Below, one piece after another: positions 1-7,493 of a stretch of DNA of 62,410 bases. How positions within the stretch are numbered: the stretch's first letter is position 1; each line of letters opens with the position of its first letter. Position numbers and translations under genes: made by a program. Source of the stretch: a virus; IMG/VR virus record IMGVR_UViG_3300013132_000053, positions 1 through 62,410 of that record. One strand, given 5' to 3'. The notes under the pieces were generated by a model, which saw only the letters and a list, made by a program, of their open reading frames with translations, had not been told where the DNA came from and did no database searches.

Positions 1-348
1 AAATTCAGTTCCAAAAACCTTTGCGTATTTTGATTGTGAACGGCGAATGTCAGCATCCAATCCACGAATTGTCGGGCTTCCCGGGCTTCTTGGACCTTGG
101 CGCTTTATGTCTCCCACAACCCTTTTGAAAGACTTTACTTGCGCAGGAGTGACGTTGTGTGACTTTGGATAATCTATTGCTCTTTCAAGTGCGATCAAGT
201 CATTTAATCGCATTGTTCCGGCTTTTTGGCCACGCATTTTTCTTCTTTGCTCCGGATCATATATCTCTGCTTCCTGCAGTGATCTGTGGATGTGTGCATT
301 GTCCCAGATGTTATTTGAGAGATTTAGATGGTCTTTGAAGAAATTCAT
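1..348 (-). CDS. Hypothetical protein, 3' end cut by the window edge
   Basis: An open frame of 116 codons runs from the ATG at 346-348 to the window edge with no stop, so the C-terminus is missing. The product is charged and Arg/Lys-rich (motifs EQRRKMRGQ and KSFKRVVGDIKRQG), which suggests a nucleic-acid-associated or head-internal protein, but I do not recognise a family. The start is supported by a late-promoter box, TATAAATA, ending 6 nt before the ATG. This is the same arrangement as at nine other genes in the window. Confidence 0.6.
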   Translation of the reverse strand, partial: MNFFKDHLNLSNNIWDNAHIHRSLQEAEIYDPEQRRKMRGQKAGTMRLNDLIALERAIDYPKSHNVTPAQVKSFKRVVGDIKRQGPRSPGSPTIRGLDADIRRSQSKYAKVFGTEF

Positions 349-354
349 TTAAAA

Positions 355-362
355 TATTTATA
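355..362 (-). promoter_or_regulatory. Late promoter box (TATAAATA) for the gene at 1-348
   Basis: On the minus strand this is an exact match to the T4 late -10 element. It ends 6 nt before the ATG at 348. With T4-type spacing, transcription would begin at or one base before the start codon. Confidence 0.6.
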
Positions 363-370
363 TTATTGAA

Positions 371-856
371 TTAAAGACTCAAAGAAGAAGAAGATGAACC
401 AAAGGTAGTATTCTTCAATGAAGGTGCCTTTGTTGGCAATGAAACCGATGGCTTCGTTGTCTGGGTATTGGGAAGAGCAGCGCTGAGGCTTATTGTCGGG
501 GTTGTTTTTGTTGTATCACCGGGAATGTTGGATCCAGACAATTTTTCCAATGCACTCTTTCTCAAGGCTTGGTCCGGTTCAGGAAGATAATCCATGTCGG
601 ACTTTGGTGCAGACGGAGAATATTGAGAAGCAATCGATGTATTTACCTGAGAAAGCTCAGTTTGCTTCATGTTTATTTCATTCTTCAATCTCTCAATTTC
701 TCCTCGATTTCCAACAGAAACTTTCATGGAATCGCCAAGATCCTTTATTTGCCTTGCAAGATCGTCTCTGTACATTTGAAGAGAATCTTTTTCTCTTTTC
801 TTTGAAGGATTTGCAACATTATCTTCTATAAGTAAAAATTGTGAAAACTTTAGCAT
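371..856 (-). CDS. Hypothetical protein with capsid-targeting-like N-terminus and coiled coil
   Basis: 161 residues of unknown family. The N-terminus MLKFSQFLLIED resembles the T4 capsid-targeting sequence of internal head proteins (pattern MKTxxxFIAE). It contains an L-x-E site of the type cut by the gp21 head protease. Residues about 18-75 are rich in K, E, Q and heptad leucine/isoleucine, suggesting a coiled coil. The C-terminal third is Ser/Thr/Pro-rich low complexity. A late box (AATAAATA) ends 5 nt before the ATG, so late expression is likely. I infer a packaged or core-associated head protein; homology is not established. Confidence 0.6.
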   Translation of the reverse strand: MLKFSQFLLIEDNVANPSKKREKDSLQMYRDDLARQIKDLGDSMKVSVGNRGEIERLKNEINMKQTELSQVNTSIASQYSPSAPKSDMDYLPEPDQALRKSALEKLSGSNIPGDTTKTTPTISLSAALPNTQTTKPSVSLPTKAPSLKNTTFGSSSSSLSL

Positions 857-861
857 AAAAT

Positions 862-869
862 TATTTATT
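862..869 (-). promoter_or_regulatory. Late promoter box (AATAAATA) for the gene at 371-856
   Basis: This is a 7/8 match to the T4 late box on the minus strand, ending 5 nt before the ATG at 856. The predicted transcript would begin on the start codon. It overlaps the stop region of the upstream gene. Confidence 0.5.
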
Positions 870-1512
870 TCTTGAAAAGATTGACAACTGATGTTATGAA
901 ACCTGTTGCAGAATCCTTGGCATCATTTACATTGAATCCCCTTCCCTCTTCCTTTCCAAATTTTCCTTTTGGACACGAAAGCGTTGGCATGTAAAGTTTT
1001 TGTGATAATGCTGCTCTTGGATTTCCTACTGTGCATCCACAACCACCTTTGCACCAACCTATAGAATCTGTTGCGTTTTTTGCGGTCTTTACTAAAAATT
1101 CGCATGACAGGCATTTTGCTTTTCTTCTTTGAAATGCTTCCTCGGATATTTTTCCTTCCAGCAGTTGAGAGGATTCTGCCTTTATGTAATTTTTTGTTTT
1201 TTCGGACAAAGATGGTTCATCGATTTTGATTACTGGAATGGAATTTTCTTTTGGACCAAAATCAACAATCTCGACTTGATTTGAATCTTCATCGAATACG
1301 ACTTTCTTAATTCCTTCAAAAGTATATCTCTTGGTGCAAGCAGCACAATCCGCTACCGATGGATTTTCCTTCACTCCCAACCTGCAGACTGACTTGCACT
1401 CGCTCACGTCTGCGCTCCAGTACTGGCAGTTTACTATTGGAAGGTCTTTTCCAAAAACCGTGCAAAGAACTGTCTTTGGAAATGTTATCTCGTTTTTTAC
1501 TATTTTTTCCAT
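865..1512 (-). CDS. Cysteine-rich, probably zinc-binding phage protein
   Basis: 215 residues of unknown function. Two cysteine clusters are visible: about 30-58 (CQYW...C...C...C..C) and about 134-181 (CLSC, then GWCKGGCGC, then CP about 25 residues later). The second cluster shares the spacing CxGGCGC ... CP with the protein at 24490-24936, so the two may share a metal-binding module. The start ATG lies after an AT-rich stretch without a clear ribosome-binding site. It is followed on the same strand by the head-targeted-like gene at 371-856, with an 8-nt gap. Structural or regulatory roles are both possible. Confidence 0.6.
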   Translation of the reverse strand: MEKIVKNEITFPKTVLCTVFGKDLPIVNCQYWSADVSECKSVCRLGVKENPSVADCAACTKRYTFEGIKKVVFDEDSNQVEIVDFGPKENSIPVIKIDEPSLSEKTKNYIKAESSQLLEGKISEEAFQRRKAKCLSCEFLVKTAKNATDSIGWCKGGCGCTVGNPRAALSQKLYMPTLSCPKGKFGKEEGRGFNVNDAKDSATGFITSVVNLFKK

Positions 1513-1523
1513 TTATATAAATC

Positions 1524-4500
1524 TCAATTAGAATTTATAGTTATAAGACTTGAATCTATCTTGCATCTCTGACAACAATCACAAACCGCTCTCTCAGGAT
1601 TGCAAGGATTTCCATCATCGTCATAGCTATGAAGATCATTTAGGTAATAATAATAACAGCTTAGATTTGACAGGTCTCCGGGATTTTCTTCAAAGTTTCC
1701 AGAACCTGGAATATTCGGCATTCCTAATGCATTAAAATATGGCAATTTTATTCCGACTACTGGATCACATGCAACTTTGAAAAAAATTGTTCCCCTTGAT
1801 GCGCAGGGAAATGAGAGCGACCTGCATATCGCGGCATCTGCACCACACTCTTCAGATGCTTCTGGGCTTCTTGCTCTTTCTTCATAATCAAAATTGAATC
1901 TTATACCCTGAGCCCATTCAGCAAGAGAAACCGAATTTGTAGATGCCTGTCTTGTTACGTTAGGATATGAATTTACTATTTTGCTGTCTGGATAATCAGG
2001 TAAAAGACTTTCGATTAAGTCTACCTGTATTCTTGAACCACAGAGAAATCTCAGTGATTTTCCTTTCAGGTATACGGTTACACTGCCTCCGCTATTTGCG
2101 GTTGTCTGAGATCTATCAAGCCACAATCTGTCTCCAGGAAGAGCCAGCAATTTATTTGAGCAATTATTCCCGGAAGTGCTTGGGCATACTCTGGTTGTAT
2201 ATCTATTGCCAAACCAGAACCAGGGATTGATTGAATTTGCTACAATTCCTGTTCCAGCCGCACAAGTATTTATTTTTGAGGCAATCATTGCTGCATTTGC
2301 GGATGCTATTTGAATTTTAAAATTTTCACACAGCAATATCTCTGCAGACCTGAGTCCAGCTGTGGACGAATTTGTGCTTTCTCCCGTATAGCAATATACA
2401 AGATATTTTTGCCATAGATAATCACCATCATCATCATCATAGCAATCATCATCTACATCTGATAAATCCGGTATCACAAACAAATCCTCTGCTGGACTTT
2501 GAACATCACCGGGAGCACCTACATTTATGTCTCCACATTTGTTGTCATCAACTACTATCAAACTATGTGCTTTTGCAATAGCATCGGAAGTACTCAAACC
2601 TATAAACATACAGGCAGGAAAAGTTATGCTTAGTGCATTTGATTGATATTCCGGTCCATTGGCTGATCCACATTCAGGCAATGTGCACGATTCAAATGGT
2701 AAATTTTGCAAAGAATCACAGTTTCCAGGAGTTTTTGCAAAATAAAATGCATTCTTGTAATATACAGTTGTGTCTATATCATAAGAATCTTCATAATCTG
2801 GAAATGGACAATAGCATTGTTTTACTGCTATGCAACAATCTTTTGCATCTTGATTTACAGTGCTGCTTCCAGGAGCACATGGTGGTTCAGGTACTACGCA
2901 ACCAGGGGGATTGCAATTACATTCCTCGTATGCATCGAAAGGAAGGGATGCTGTTGTTCTTAATCTTGATCTGGTTCCTTTGAGCCAAGGGCCATCAAAA
3001 TCCCATCCTGAGCAATTATATGTTTCTATAAAAGAACTTGTTGATGATGAATTTGTAGTTTCAGAATCATTTTCAATATTTACAGATTCTCTCACTCCAA
3101 ATGCTGCTTTATATTTTCCAAAATAACCTATCCATTCCGCAGGCAAATTCAATAATCTATTCAACAATTGTTGAGTAAAAGGTGTGCCAACAGTTAAACA
3201 AGTATCAGGCACTCCATCAAAATCAGTATCAAGACAAGTTCCTATTACGCAATCTGCATCAGTTGTGCAAGGAGAGCCTATGCCACCGGGTCCGCCTCCA
3301 CCACCGCCTCCACCACCGCCTCCACCACCGCCTCCTCCTCCACCACCACCGCCTCCTCCTCCACCACCGCCTCCTCCTCCACCACCCCCAGAAGAAGTGC
3401 ATGGAGGATTGCTTAAAACTCTAACAAGGCAATCACTGATTGTTTCGGGACATGTTACAATTTCACCTATATCAAGATTTATGTTGTCAAGACATTTATC
3501 CAATATAATTGTTGTGTCTACAGACACTTTTTCTAATAAAGATTCACCAGTTTCAACATTATCATAAAAATACTCTCCTGCTGGCAACAAACAAACATCA
3601 GCATTTGATGATACTGTAAGTGTATTTGCTATCGCAAAAAAATCTTTTGTAGGAACAGGTGTATACAGAAGTTCGCTGCATGATTGGCTGCAAGAAGTCT
3701 GGTAAATTGTATCATCGCAATAATTTTCAATTATGAATTCATTTGTATATGATGATAGGTCTGTTATTGCTGAAGCGGCTGGAATATTAGGAAGAAGAGT
3801 ACCTACTTCTATTAATGTTGCTCCAGGTGCAAACTGATAACGATTTATTATGTCAGGTGTTCCAAAATAAGTCCAAGCAGAGCTTGGCACGCATAAGTAA
3901 ACAAATCCGTTTAGGGGATTTGTGCTTAGATAAGGATATACTTGAGATGGAATATTTGAAGTACATACTGTGATTATATTTTCTGGAGTTGGGTTTGAAC
4001 ATAGACATCCACTTGCATTCCCAAGTGGATCAATTTGACCAAAGCAAGATGATCTTGGTTGTTGACAAATTGGCATGCAAAGAAATGCATCACAACAAGT
4101 GGTTATGTTATTGTAATTGTACGTATTTGAATTTGCTTTGAACCATTCAAAAACTTGTTTATGATCAAAGAAGTTTTTTGATACTGAAATATACCATTTT
4201 ATGTTTTCTGGGGTTCCATCTTCCAAATATACATTTTCACAACCAATCGTAGATCTGTAATGACCCGTCAAAGGATTATCATCTGTGTTTGTTTTGATTA
4301 ATATATATCTTTTTCCATTTAATTCAAAACTTATTCTGACTCCATTTAAATTTGGAGCAGCAACGCTTGGAATTCCGGATATTATCGTATTATATTGATC
4401 CTGCGTAAGGCATATGTGCAATGGAAGATCTATTGTTCCGCGTGTATCGCTGTCAACATCGAGTTGGTTTTCCGTGCATCTACACCATCTATTTCTAAAA

Positions 4501-5576
4501 TAACTTGCAACCTGTGAATTTGCACCACTTGCCCCCGTTTCAAATTGTATACCATTTATCAATCTTCCCTGTTGATATCCTCCAAGTCCTGCATCATAAT
4601 TAAAAGTAAAATATGGATTTGCTCTGCAACCAGGACCAAGGTCAGTTCCTTCAAAAAGATAATCCGAATCTACTTCTTGGAGAGCATATGGGCCGGGTGT
4701 TCCTATGACTCTAGAAGATCCTCCTCCTCCTCCACTGCCATCTCCGCCACCGCCACCACCATACCAACCAGCACCACCTCCACCACCATAATCAATGCTT
4801 GGCTGAGCCGAAGTAGAAGGCCATGGTCCATAACCAGTGCCACCGACATATTGGAGACCATTTGATGCATTTCCCCCACCCCCATTCCCACCATTTGATT
4901 GTTCTCCACCAAATCCCCCTTGTGACCCTTCTCCATTCAATCCTCTATATGTTCCACCGTGGCCACCGGAGGCACCTGCTATGCCACCAGCACCACCGCC
5001 ACCCCCAACAACAGTATTTGGTAATCTATCAGTTATATTTCCGTATGCTCCTTGAAACCATGCAGCTCCCCCACCCCAGCTAGCCATTGGATATCCTACT
5101 CCACCATAACCTTTATAAAGCACTGGTGCATCGGGAGAATCCACATCAATTGCTCCTCCACCACCATGTCCGGTTCCTCCAGGAAAAAGATTAATCGATG
5201 TATCAAAAAGATAAGCATCATCTGTTTGAGTTGAACTAAATTCTCCATACACCAATTGGATATATGCGCCATTTCCTCCATCTGAATTTGGATTTGAACC
5301 ACCACCCGCACCTCGCATCATTATGGCAACTTGACGAGTTGCATCTAATTGAGCATAAAATCCATTTGTTCCAATATCAACAACTTTATATGGTGTAGTC
5401 GGACCATATAAAAAATTTGTATTGTTTATATTTGAAGTTCCTACCGGAGCAAATATGGCCTGATATCCCAGTTCGTTGAAATTTGCAGATTCATATTCTG
5501 TGCAAGGAACTGCAACATAATAAATTGTTGTTGGCGGAGGAGGAGTAGTATCACAACAACAAATTCTTCTTGGCAT
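1524..5576 (-). CDS. Giant glycine-rich fibre/adhesin-like virion protein
   Basis: 1350 residues, the largest protein in the window. After an N-terminus with CCC and PPPP runs, residues about 83-300 form a glycine-rich domain (repeats such as GGGGGAGG, GGGGAGWYGGGGGG, GGGGGSSRV). This domain type is common at the tips of phage fibres. Residues 730-762 are 33 consecutive glycines. After them comes a calcium-loop-like DTDFDGVPD, resembling thrombospondin type 3 repeats, and a further acidic DDDDGD stretch near residue 1045. Cysteines are abundant throughout, which is odd for a phage protein and suggests disulphide or metal stabilisation. A late box 22 nt upstream and the size argue for a virion fibre or receptor-binding protein. 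The exact role is inferred. Confidence 0.7.
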   Translation of the reverse strand: MPRRICCCDTTPPPPTTIYYVAVPCTEYESANFNELGYQAIFAPVGTSNINNTNFLYGPTTPYKVVDIGTNGFYAQLDATRQVAIMMRGAGGGSNPNSDGGNGAYIQLVYGEFSSTQTDDAYLFDTSINLFPGGTGHGGGGAIDVDSPDAPVLYKGYGGVGYPMASWGGGAAWFQGAYGNITDRLPNTVVGGGGGAGGIAGASGGHGGTYRGLNGEGSQGGFGGEQSNGGNGGGGNASNGLQYVGGTGYGPWPSTSAQPSIDYGGGGGAGWYGGGGGGDGSGGGGGSSRVIGTPGPYALQEVDSDYLFEGTDLGPGCRANPYFTFNYDAGLGGYQQGRLINGIQFETGASGANSQVASYFRNRWCRCTENQLDVDSDTRGTIDLPLHICLTQDQYNTIISGIPSVAAPNLNGVRISFELNGKRYILIKTNTDDNPLTGHYRSTIGCENVYLEDGTPENIKWYISVSKNFFDHKQVFEWFKANSNTYNYNNITTCCDAFLCMPICQQPRSSCFGQIDPLGNASGCLCSNPTPENIITVCTSNIPSQVYPYLSTNPLNGFVYLCVPSSAWTYFGTPDIINRYQFAPGATLIEVGTLLPNIPAASAITDLSSYTNEFIIENYCDDTIYQTSCSQSCSELLYTPVPTKDFFAIANTLTVSSNADVCLLPAGEYFYDNVETGESLLEKVSVDTTIILDKCLDNINLDIGEIVTCPETISDCLVRVLSNPPCTSSGGGGGGGGGGGGGGGGGGGGGGGGGGGGGGGGGPGGIGSPCTTDADCVIGTCLDTDFDGVPDTCLTVGTPFTQQLLNRLLNLPAEWIGYFGKYKAAFGVRESVNIENDSETTNSSSTSSFIETYNCSGWDFDGPWLKGTRSRLRTTASLPFDAYEECNCNPPGCVVPEPPCAPGSSTVNQDAKDCCIAVKQCYCPFPDYEDSYDIDTTVYYKNAFYFAKTPGNCDSLQNLPFESCTLPECGSANGPEYQSNALSITFPACMFIGLSTSDAIAKAHSLIVVDDNKCGDINVGAPGDVQSPAEDLFVIPDLSDVDDDCYDDDDGDYLWQKYLVYCYTGESTNSSTAGLRSAEILLCENFKIQIASANAAMIASKINTCAAGTGIVANSINPWFWFGNRYTTRVCPSTSGNNCSNKLLALPGDRLWLDRSQTTANSGGSVTVYLKGKSLRFLCGSRIQVDLIESLLPDYPDSKIVNSYPNVTRQASTNSVSLAEWAQGIRFNFDYEERARSPEASEECGADAAICRSLSFPCASRGTIFFKVACDPVVGIKLPYFNALGMPNIPGSGNFEENPGDLSNLSCYYYYLNDLHSYDDDGNPCNPERAVCDCCQRCKIDSSLITINSN
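3291..3389 (-). repeat. 99-bp glycine-codon repeat tract
   Basis: This stretch encodes 33 Gly codons in a row. It is built from nested repeats: three copies of a 12-bp unit, then units of 21, 18 and 18 bp, differing mainly by extra GGA codons. The unit-length variation is what replication slippage or unequal recombination produces. Every unit is a multiple of 3, so length changes would keep the frame. Confidence 0.9.
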
Positions 5577-5597
5577 AAATTATTCCAATTATGAATA

Positions 5598-5605
5598 TAT
5601 TTATA
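5598..5605 (-). promoter_or_regulatory. Late promoter box (TATAAATA) for the glycine-rich fibre gene
   Basis: Exact T4 late box on the minus strand with 21 nt to the ATG at 5576. A GGAA element before the start can serve as ribosome-binding site. It overlaps the end of the neighbouring gene at 5601-5975. Confidence 0.65.
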
Positions 5606-5975
5606 GCACCTTTAGACCTTCATCGGTGGTATAGTAAATTTTATGAAAAACTTCTTCACACCATTTAGAACATACTGGACATGGCTTTGAATTTCTTGCC
5701 TGACCAAAACGATTGAATCTAAAATTTATGAGTATTAGTTTTTCACCAAGCAAATTTTTTGGTATTTTCCTAAATGCATCAAATTCAGAGTGCATGTCAG
5801 CGGTTCTATAACCAAGTTTAAGAGTATAAGGGTGGGTCTTAAAAACATTTTGACCCACCGATATAATCTTTTTTTTGTATATCACCAGCGAAATGTGTTT
5901 TTTCTGGCGTTCCATGGCCATTGAAAGAGGCTTGGCTATGGGCAAGTAATTTTGTATTACCGTTTCAATGTTCAT
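5601..5975 (-). CDS. Cytidine/deoxycytidylate deaminase-fold protein
   Basis: 124 residues. The zinc-site signature of the cytidine deaminase superfamily is present: H62-S-E64 (catalytic Glu in an HxE motif) and P-C99-P-V-C102 (PCxxC). The family deaminates cytosine nucleotides or bases. Phage T4 has a dCMP deaminase that feeds dUMP to thymidylate synthesis. This protein is shorter than T4 dCMP deaminase (193) and lacks a recognisable allosteric region. The substrate is therefore unproven and could be dCMP, a free nucleoside, or something else. Its ATG overlaps the stop of the Sm-like gene upstream (TAATG), so the two are probably translationally coupled. Confidence 0.65.
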   Translation of the reverse strand: MNIETVIQNYLPIAKPLSMAMERQKKHISLVIYKKKIISVGQNVFKTHPYTLKLGYRTADMHSEFDAFRKIPKNLLGEKLILINFRFNRFGQARNSKPCPVCSKWCEEVFHKIYYTTDEGLKVL

Positions 5976-6292
5976 TACATCGTCAACTTCAACTTAGGAC
6001 CATCCTTCGGAGGATCCAACTTGTTTGTAGGAGTTACAATTCCATTATTGAGGCTGCTGTCATATTGCTCTTTTAGTTCCTCAAGTGGATCTACCGTAAA
6101 TGCAATAAAAGTTTTTGGAATTGTCACGCCCTTTGCTGCCTTTGTGTAAACCATCCAAGGCATAAGACCAATCTGGCCTTGACGCATGGGAACCAAAATA
6201 GCAGGATCCTTTAGCGTGTATGCTGTATCTGTCTCTTCAAATCTTGATAAAATTTCTTCGCCCGAGTTTAGTCTAAATACTTTTACGTTCAT
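5975..6292 (-). CDS. Sm-like (LSm/Hfq-fold) phage protein
   Basis: 105 residues from the ATG at 6292, which is preceded by an AAAGGA ribosome-binding site. An upstream in-frame start at 6340 is less likely because it has none. The N-terminal half (VFRLNSGEEILSRFEE ... LKDPAILVP) matches the pattern of Sm-like proteins of cyanophage origin, whose fold has been determined crystallographically. A second member lies at 38775-39422 with almost the same SGEEI core. Sm-fold proteins usually bind RNA as rings; that activity is inferred, not shown. It is followed directly by the deaminase-like gene. Confidence 0.6.
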   Translation of the reverse strand: MNVKVFRLNSGEEILSRFEETDTAYTLKDPAILVPMRQGQIGLMPWMVYTKAAKGVTIPKTFIAFTVDPLEELKEQYDSSLNNGIVTPTNKLDPPKDGPKLKLTM

Positions 6293-6312
6293 ATAGTTCC
6301 TTTGTTGGGCAG

Positions 6313-6340
6313 ATATTATCTTATAATAAACAAAAAGCAA
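6313..6340 (-). promoter_or_regulatory. Weak candidate sigma70-type promoter for the Sm-like gene
   Basis: On the minus strand, TTGCTT and TAATAT are separated by 16 bp. The -10 ends 20 nt before the ATG at 6292, with an AAAGGA site in the leader. The -35 match is poor. The call rests mainly on the 16-bp spacing and TAATAT box shared with the gp33 promoter. Confidence 0.3.
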
Positions 6341-6349
6341 GAATTAATA

Positions 6350-7033
6350 ATGAAATCATTTAAGCAATTTTTACTAGAACAATCGCAAAGTCAACAAATA
6401 AAATGCGATATAAACGGCATCTGCAAAATTATAAGAAAATATGAATCTGCAGGAAACGAGAAAAAAATTCTTTCAAAATATCTTGACAGCAAGGGATTGG
6501 AGACAATTGGACACGGACATCTAATTACACCAGAATCTAAACAAATTTTTTCTGATGTATTTCCTGCAGAACACAAAGTTGATCCCGATTTTGGAAAAAA
6601 GGCCCTTGATGGGTTAATATCACTAACACCAGCACAAGTTGAAACTTTGTTTGCAAGAGATGTTCAATCTAAATTGCCTGGTGTTGTAAAAATGATTCCC
6701 GAATTTGAATCAATGACATCAGAATTGCAAGGAGAACTTGTATCTGAACATTTTAGAGGAATGTTGGGCAAATCTCCAAAAGCAATATCGCTGCTAAATC
6801 AAGGAAAATATAATGAAGCAGCAAACGAATATTTAAATTCTACTGAATATAGAGAAGCAAAAGGAACAAAGGACACAAAACCTAAAAATCCTGGACTGGC
6901 CCCTAGAATGGAAAATTTGGCAAACGCAATCAGAACGGAAGTTCAACGTCGGAAGGAACGTCAGCAGTCTTCGCAATCCACCAATCAGGTTCCTCCGAAT
7001 AGTTCCACTTCGCAAACCTCACCTTCTCGTTAA
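6350..7033 (+). CDS. GH24 (T4-type) lysozyme with head-targeting-like N-terminus
   Basis: 227 residues from the ATG at 6350; the in-frame upstream start is rejected because it would bury the conserved N-terminus. The fold is T4-lysozyme-like. E32 (KYESAG) matches the catalytic Glu11 of T4 lysozyme, D46 matches Asp20, and T52 in ETIGHGH matches Thr26. It would cleave murein between MurNAc and GlcNAc. The first residues, MKSFKQFLLE, look like the T4 capsid-targeting sequence (MKTYQEFIAE) with an L-x-E gp21 cleavage site. This suggests packaging in the head, unlike the cytosolic T4 gp e or the baseplate gp5. The C-terminal 30 residues are Gln/Ser/Thr-rich and overlap the opposite-strand gene by 104 bp. 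Confidence 0.75.
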   Translation: MKSFKQFLLEQSQSQQIKCDINGICKIIRKYESAGNEKKILSKYLDSKGLETIGHGHLITPESKQIFSDVFPAEHKVDPDFGKKALDGLISLTPAQVETLFARDVQSKLPGVVKMIPEFESMTSELQGELVSEHFRGMLGKSPKAISLLNQGKYNEAANEYLNSTEYREAKGTKDTKPKNPGLAPRMENLANAIRTEVQRRKERQQSSQSTNQVPPNSSTSQTSPSR

Positions 7034-7493
7034 GATAATACTTTCGATAGGCAACAACGGCATTATTGTCCTTATATTGTTCTGGCATTGCTTGTGCAAA
7101 TCCAGTCAACTTGCCTTTTGTAATATTTACAGGAGGATCAAACAATTCATTTTGCAGCATAGATTCCATTGCATGGACTTTGTTATACCTACGGGTATAT
7201 TCCTTGCAAAGGGCATAAGCATGCCTCCAAAGCCAAATATAGTTTGATCGATTTTCTCTGGCCCAAATTGTGCAAGGATGATTAATCATTGTTGCCTTGC
7301 AGATATTTTTTTTGGTGCAAACATGAGTTTTGTATTTGCGCTTTCCCGTATTGATTTCCAAAGGATCTCCATCCAAAACATGATGTGCCGTGGAAAGAAG
7401 CTGGCACGATTCAAGAATCATTTTGACTACATGCTTGTCGCACATCATGCGAGCGGAAGTTGCGGCGTCTGCGTCAAGGACAAAAATGTTCAT
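6930..7493 (-). CDS. Conserved phage protein of unknown function
   Basis: 187 residues. It has the look of a widespread phage family: an N-terminus MNIFVLDAD followed by CDKHVVKM, then HPCTIWARENRSNYIWLW and an EYTRRYNK helix. I recognise the pattern from T4-like marine phages but not a proven function. The conserved Cys, His, Trp and Arg residues suggest an enzyme, possibly acting on nucleic acid; this is a guess. Its ATG overlaps the guaC stop by 4 nt (ATGA), so it is co-translated with GMP reductase. Its 3' end overlaps the lysozyme gene convergently. Confidence 0.7.
   Translation of the reverse strand: MNIFVLDADAATSARMMCDKHVVKMILESCQLLSTAHHVLDGDPLEINTGKRKYKTHVCTKKNICKATMINHPCTIWARENRSNYIWLWRHAYALCKEYTRRYNKVHAMESMLQNELFDPPVNITKGKLTGFAQAMPEQYKDNNAVVAYRKYYLNEKVRFAKWNYSEEPDWWIAKTADVPSDVELPF

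Noticed and set aside
493-831. Plus-strand open frame of 112 codons
   Set aside because: Antisense to the gene at 371-856, which has a better start, a late promoter box and a phage-like N-terminus.
3184-3567. Plus-strand frames with long proline or histidine/leucine runs opposite the glycine tract
   Set aside because: They are the antisense of the poly-Gly codons in the 1350-residue protein. They have no ribosome-binding site or promoter, and the composition is explained by the repeat.
5975-6340. Longer start of the Sm-like gene at 6340
   Set aside because: The extra 16 residues precede the conserved domain, and the AAAGGA site points to the ATG at 6292.
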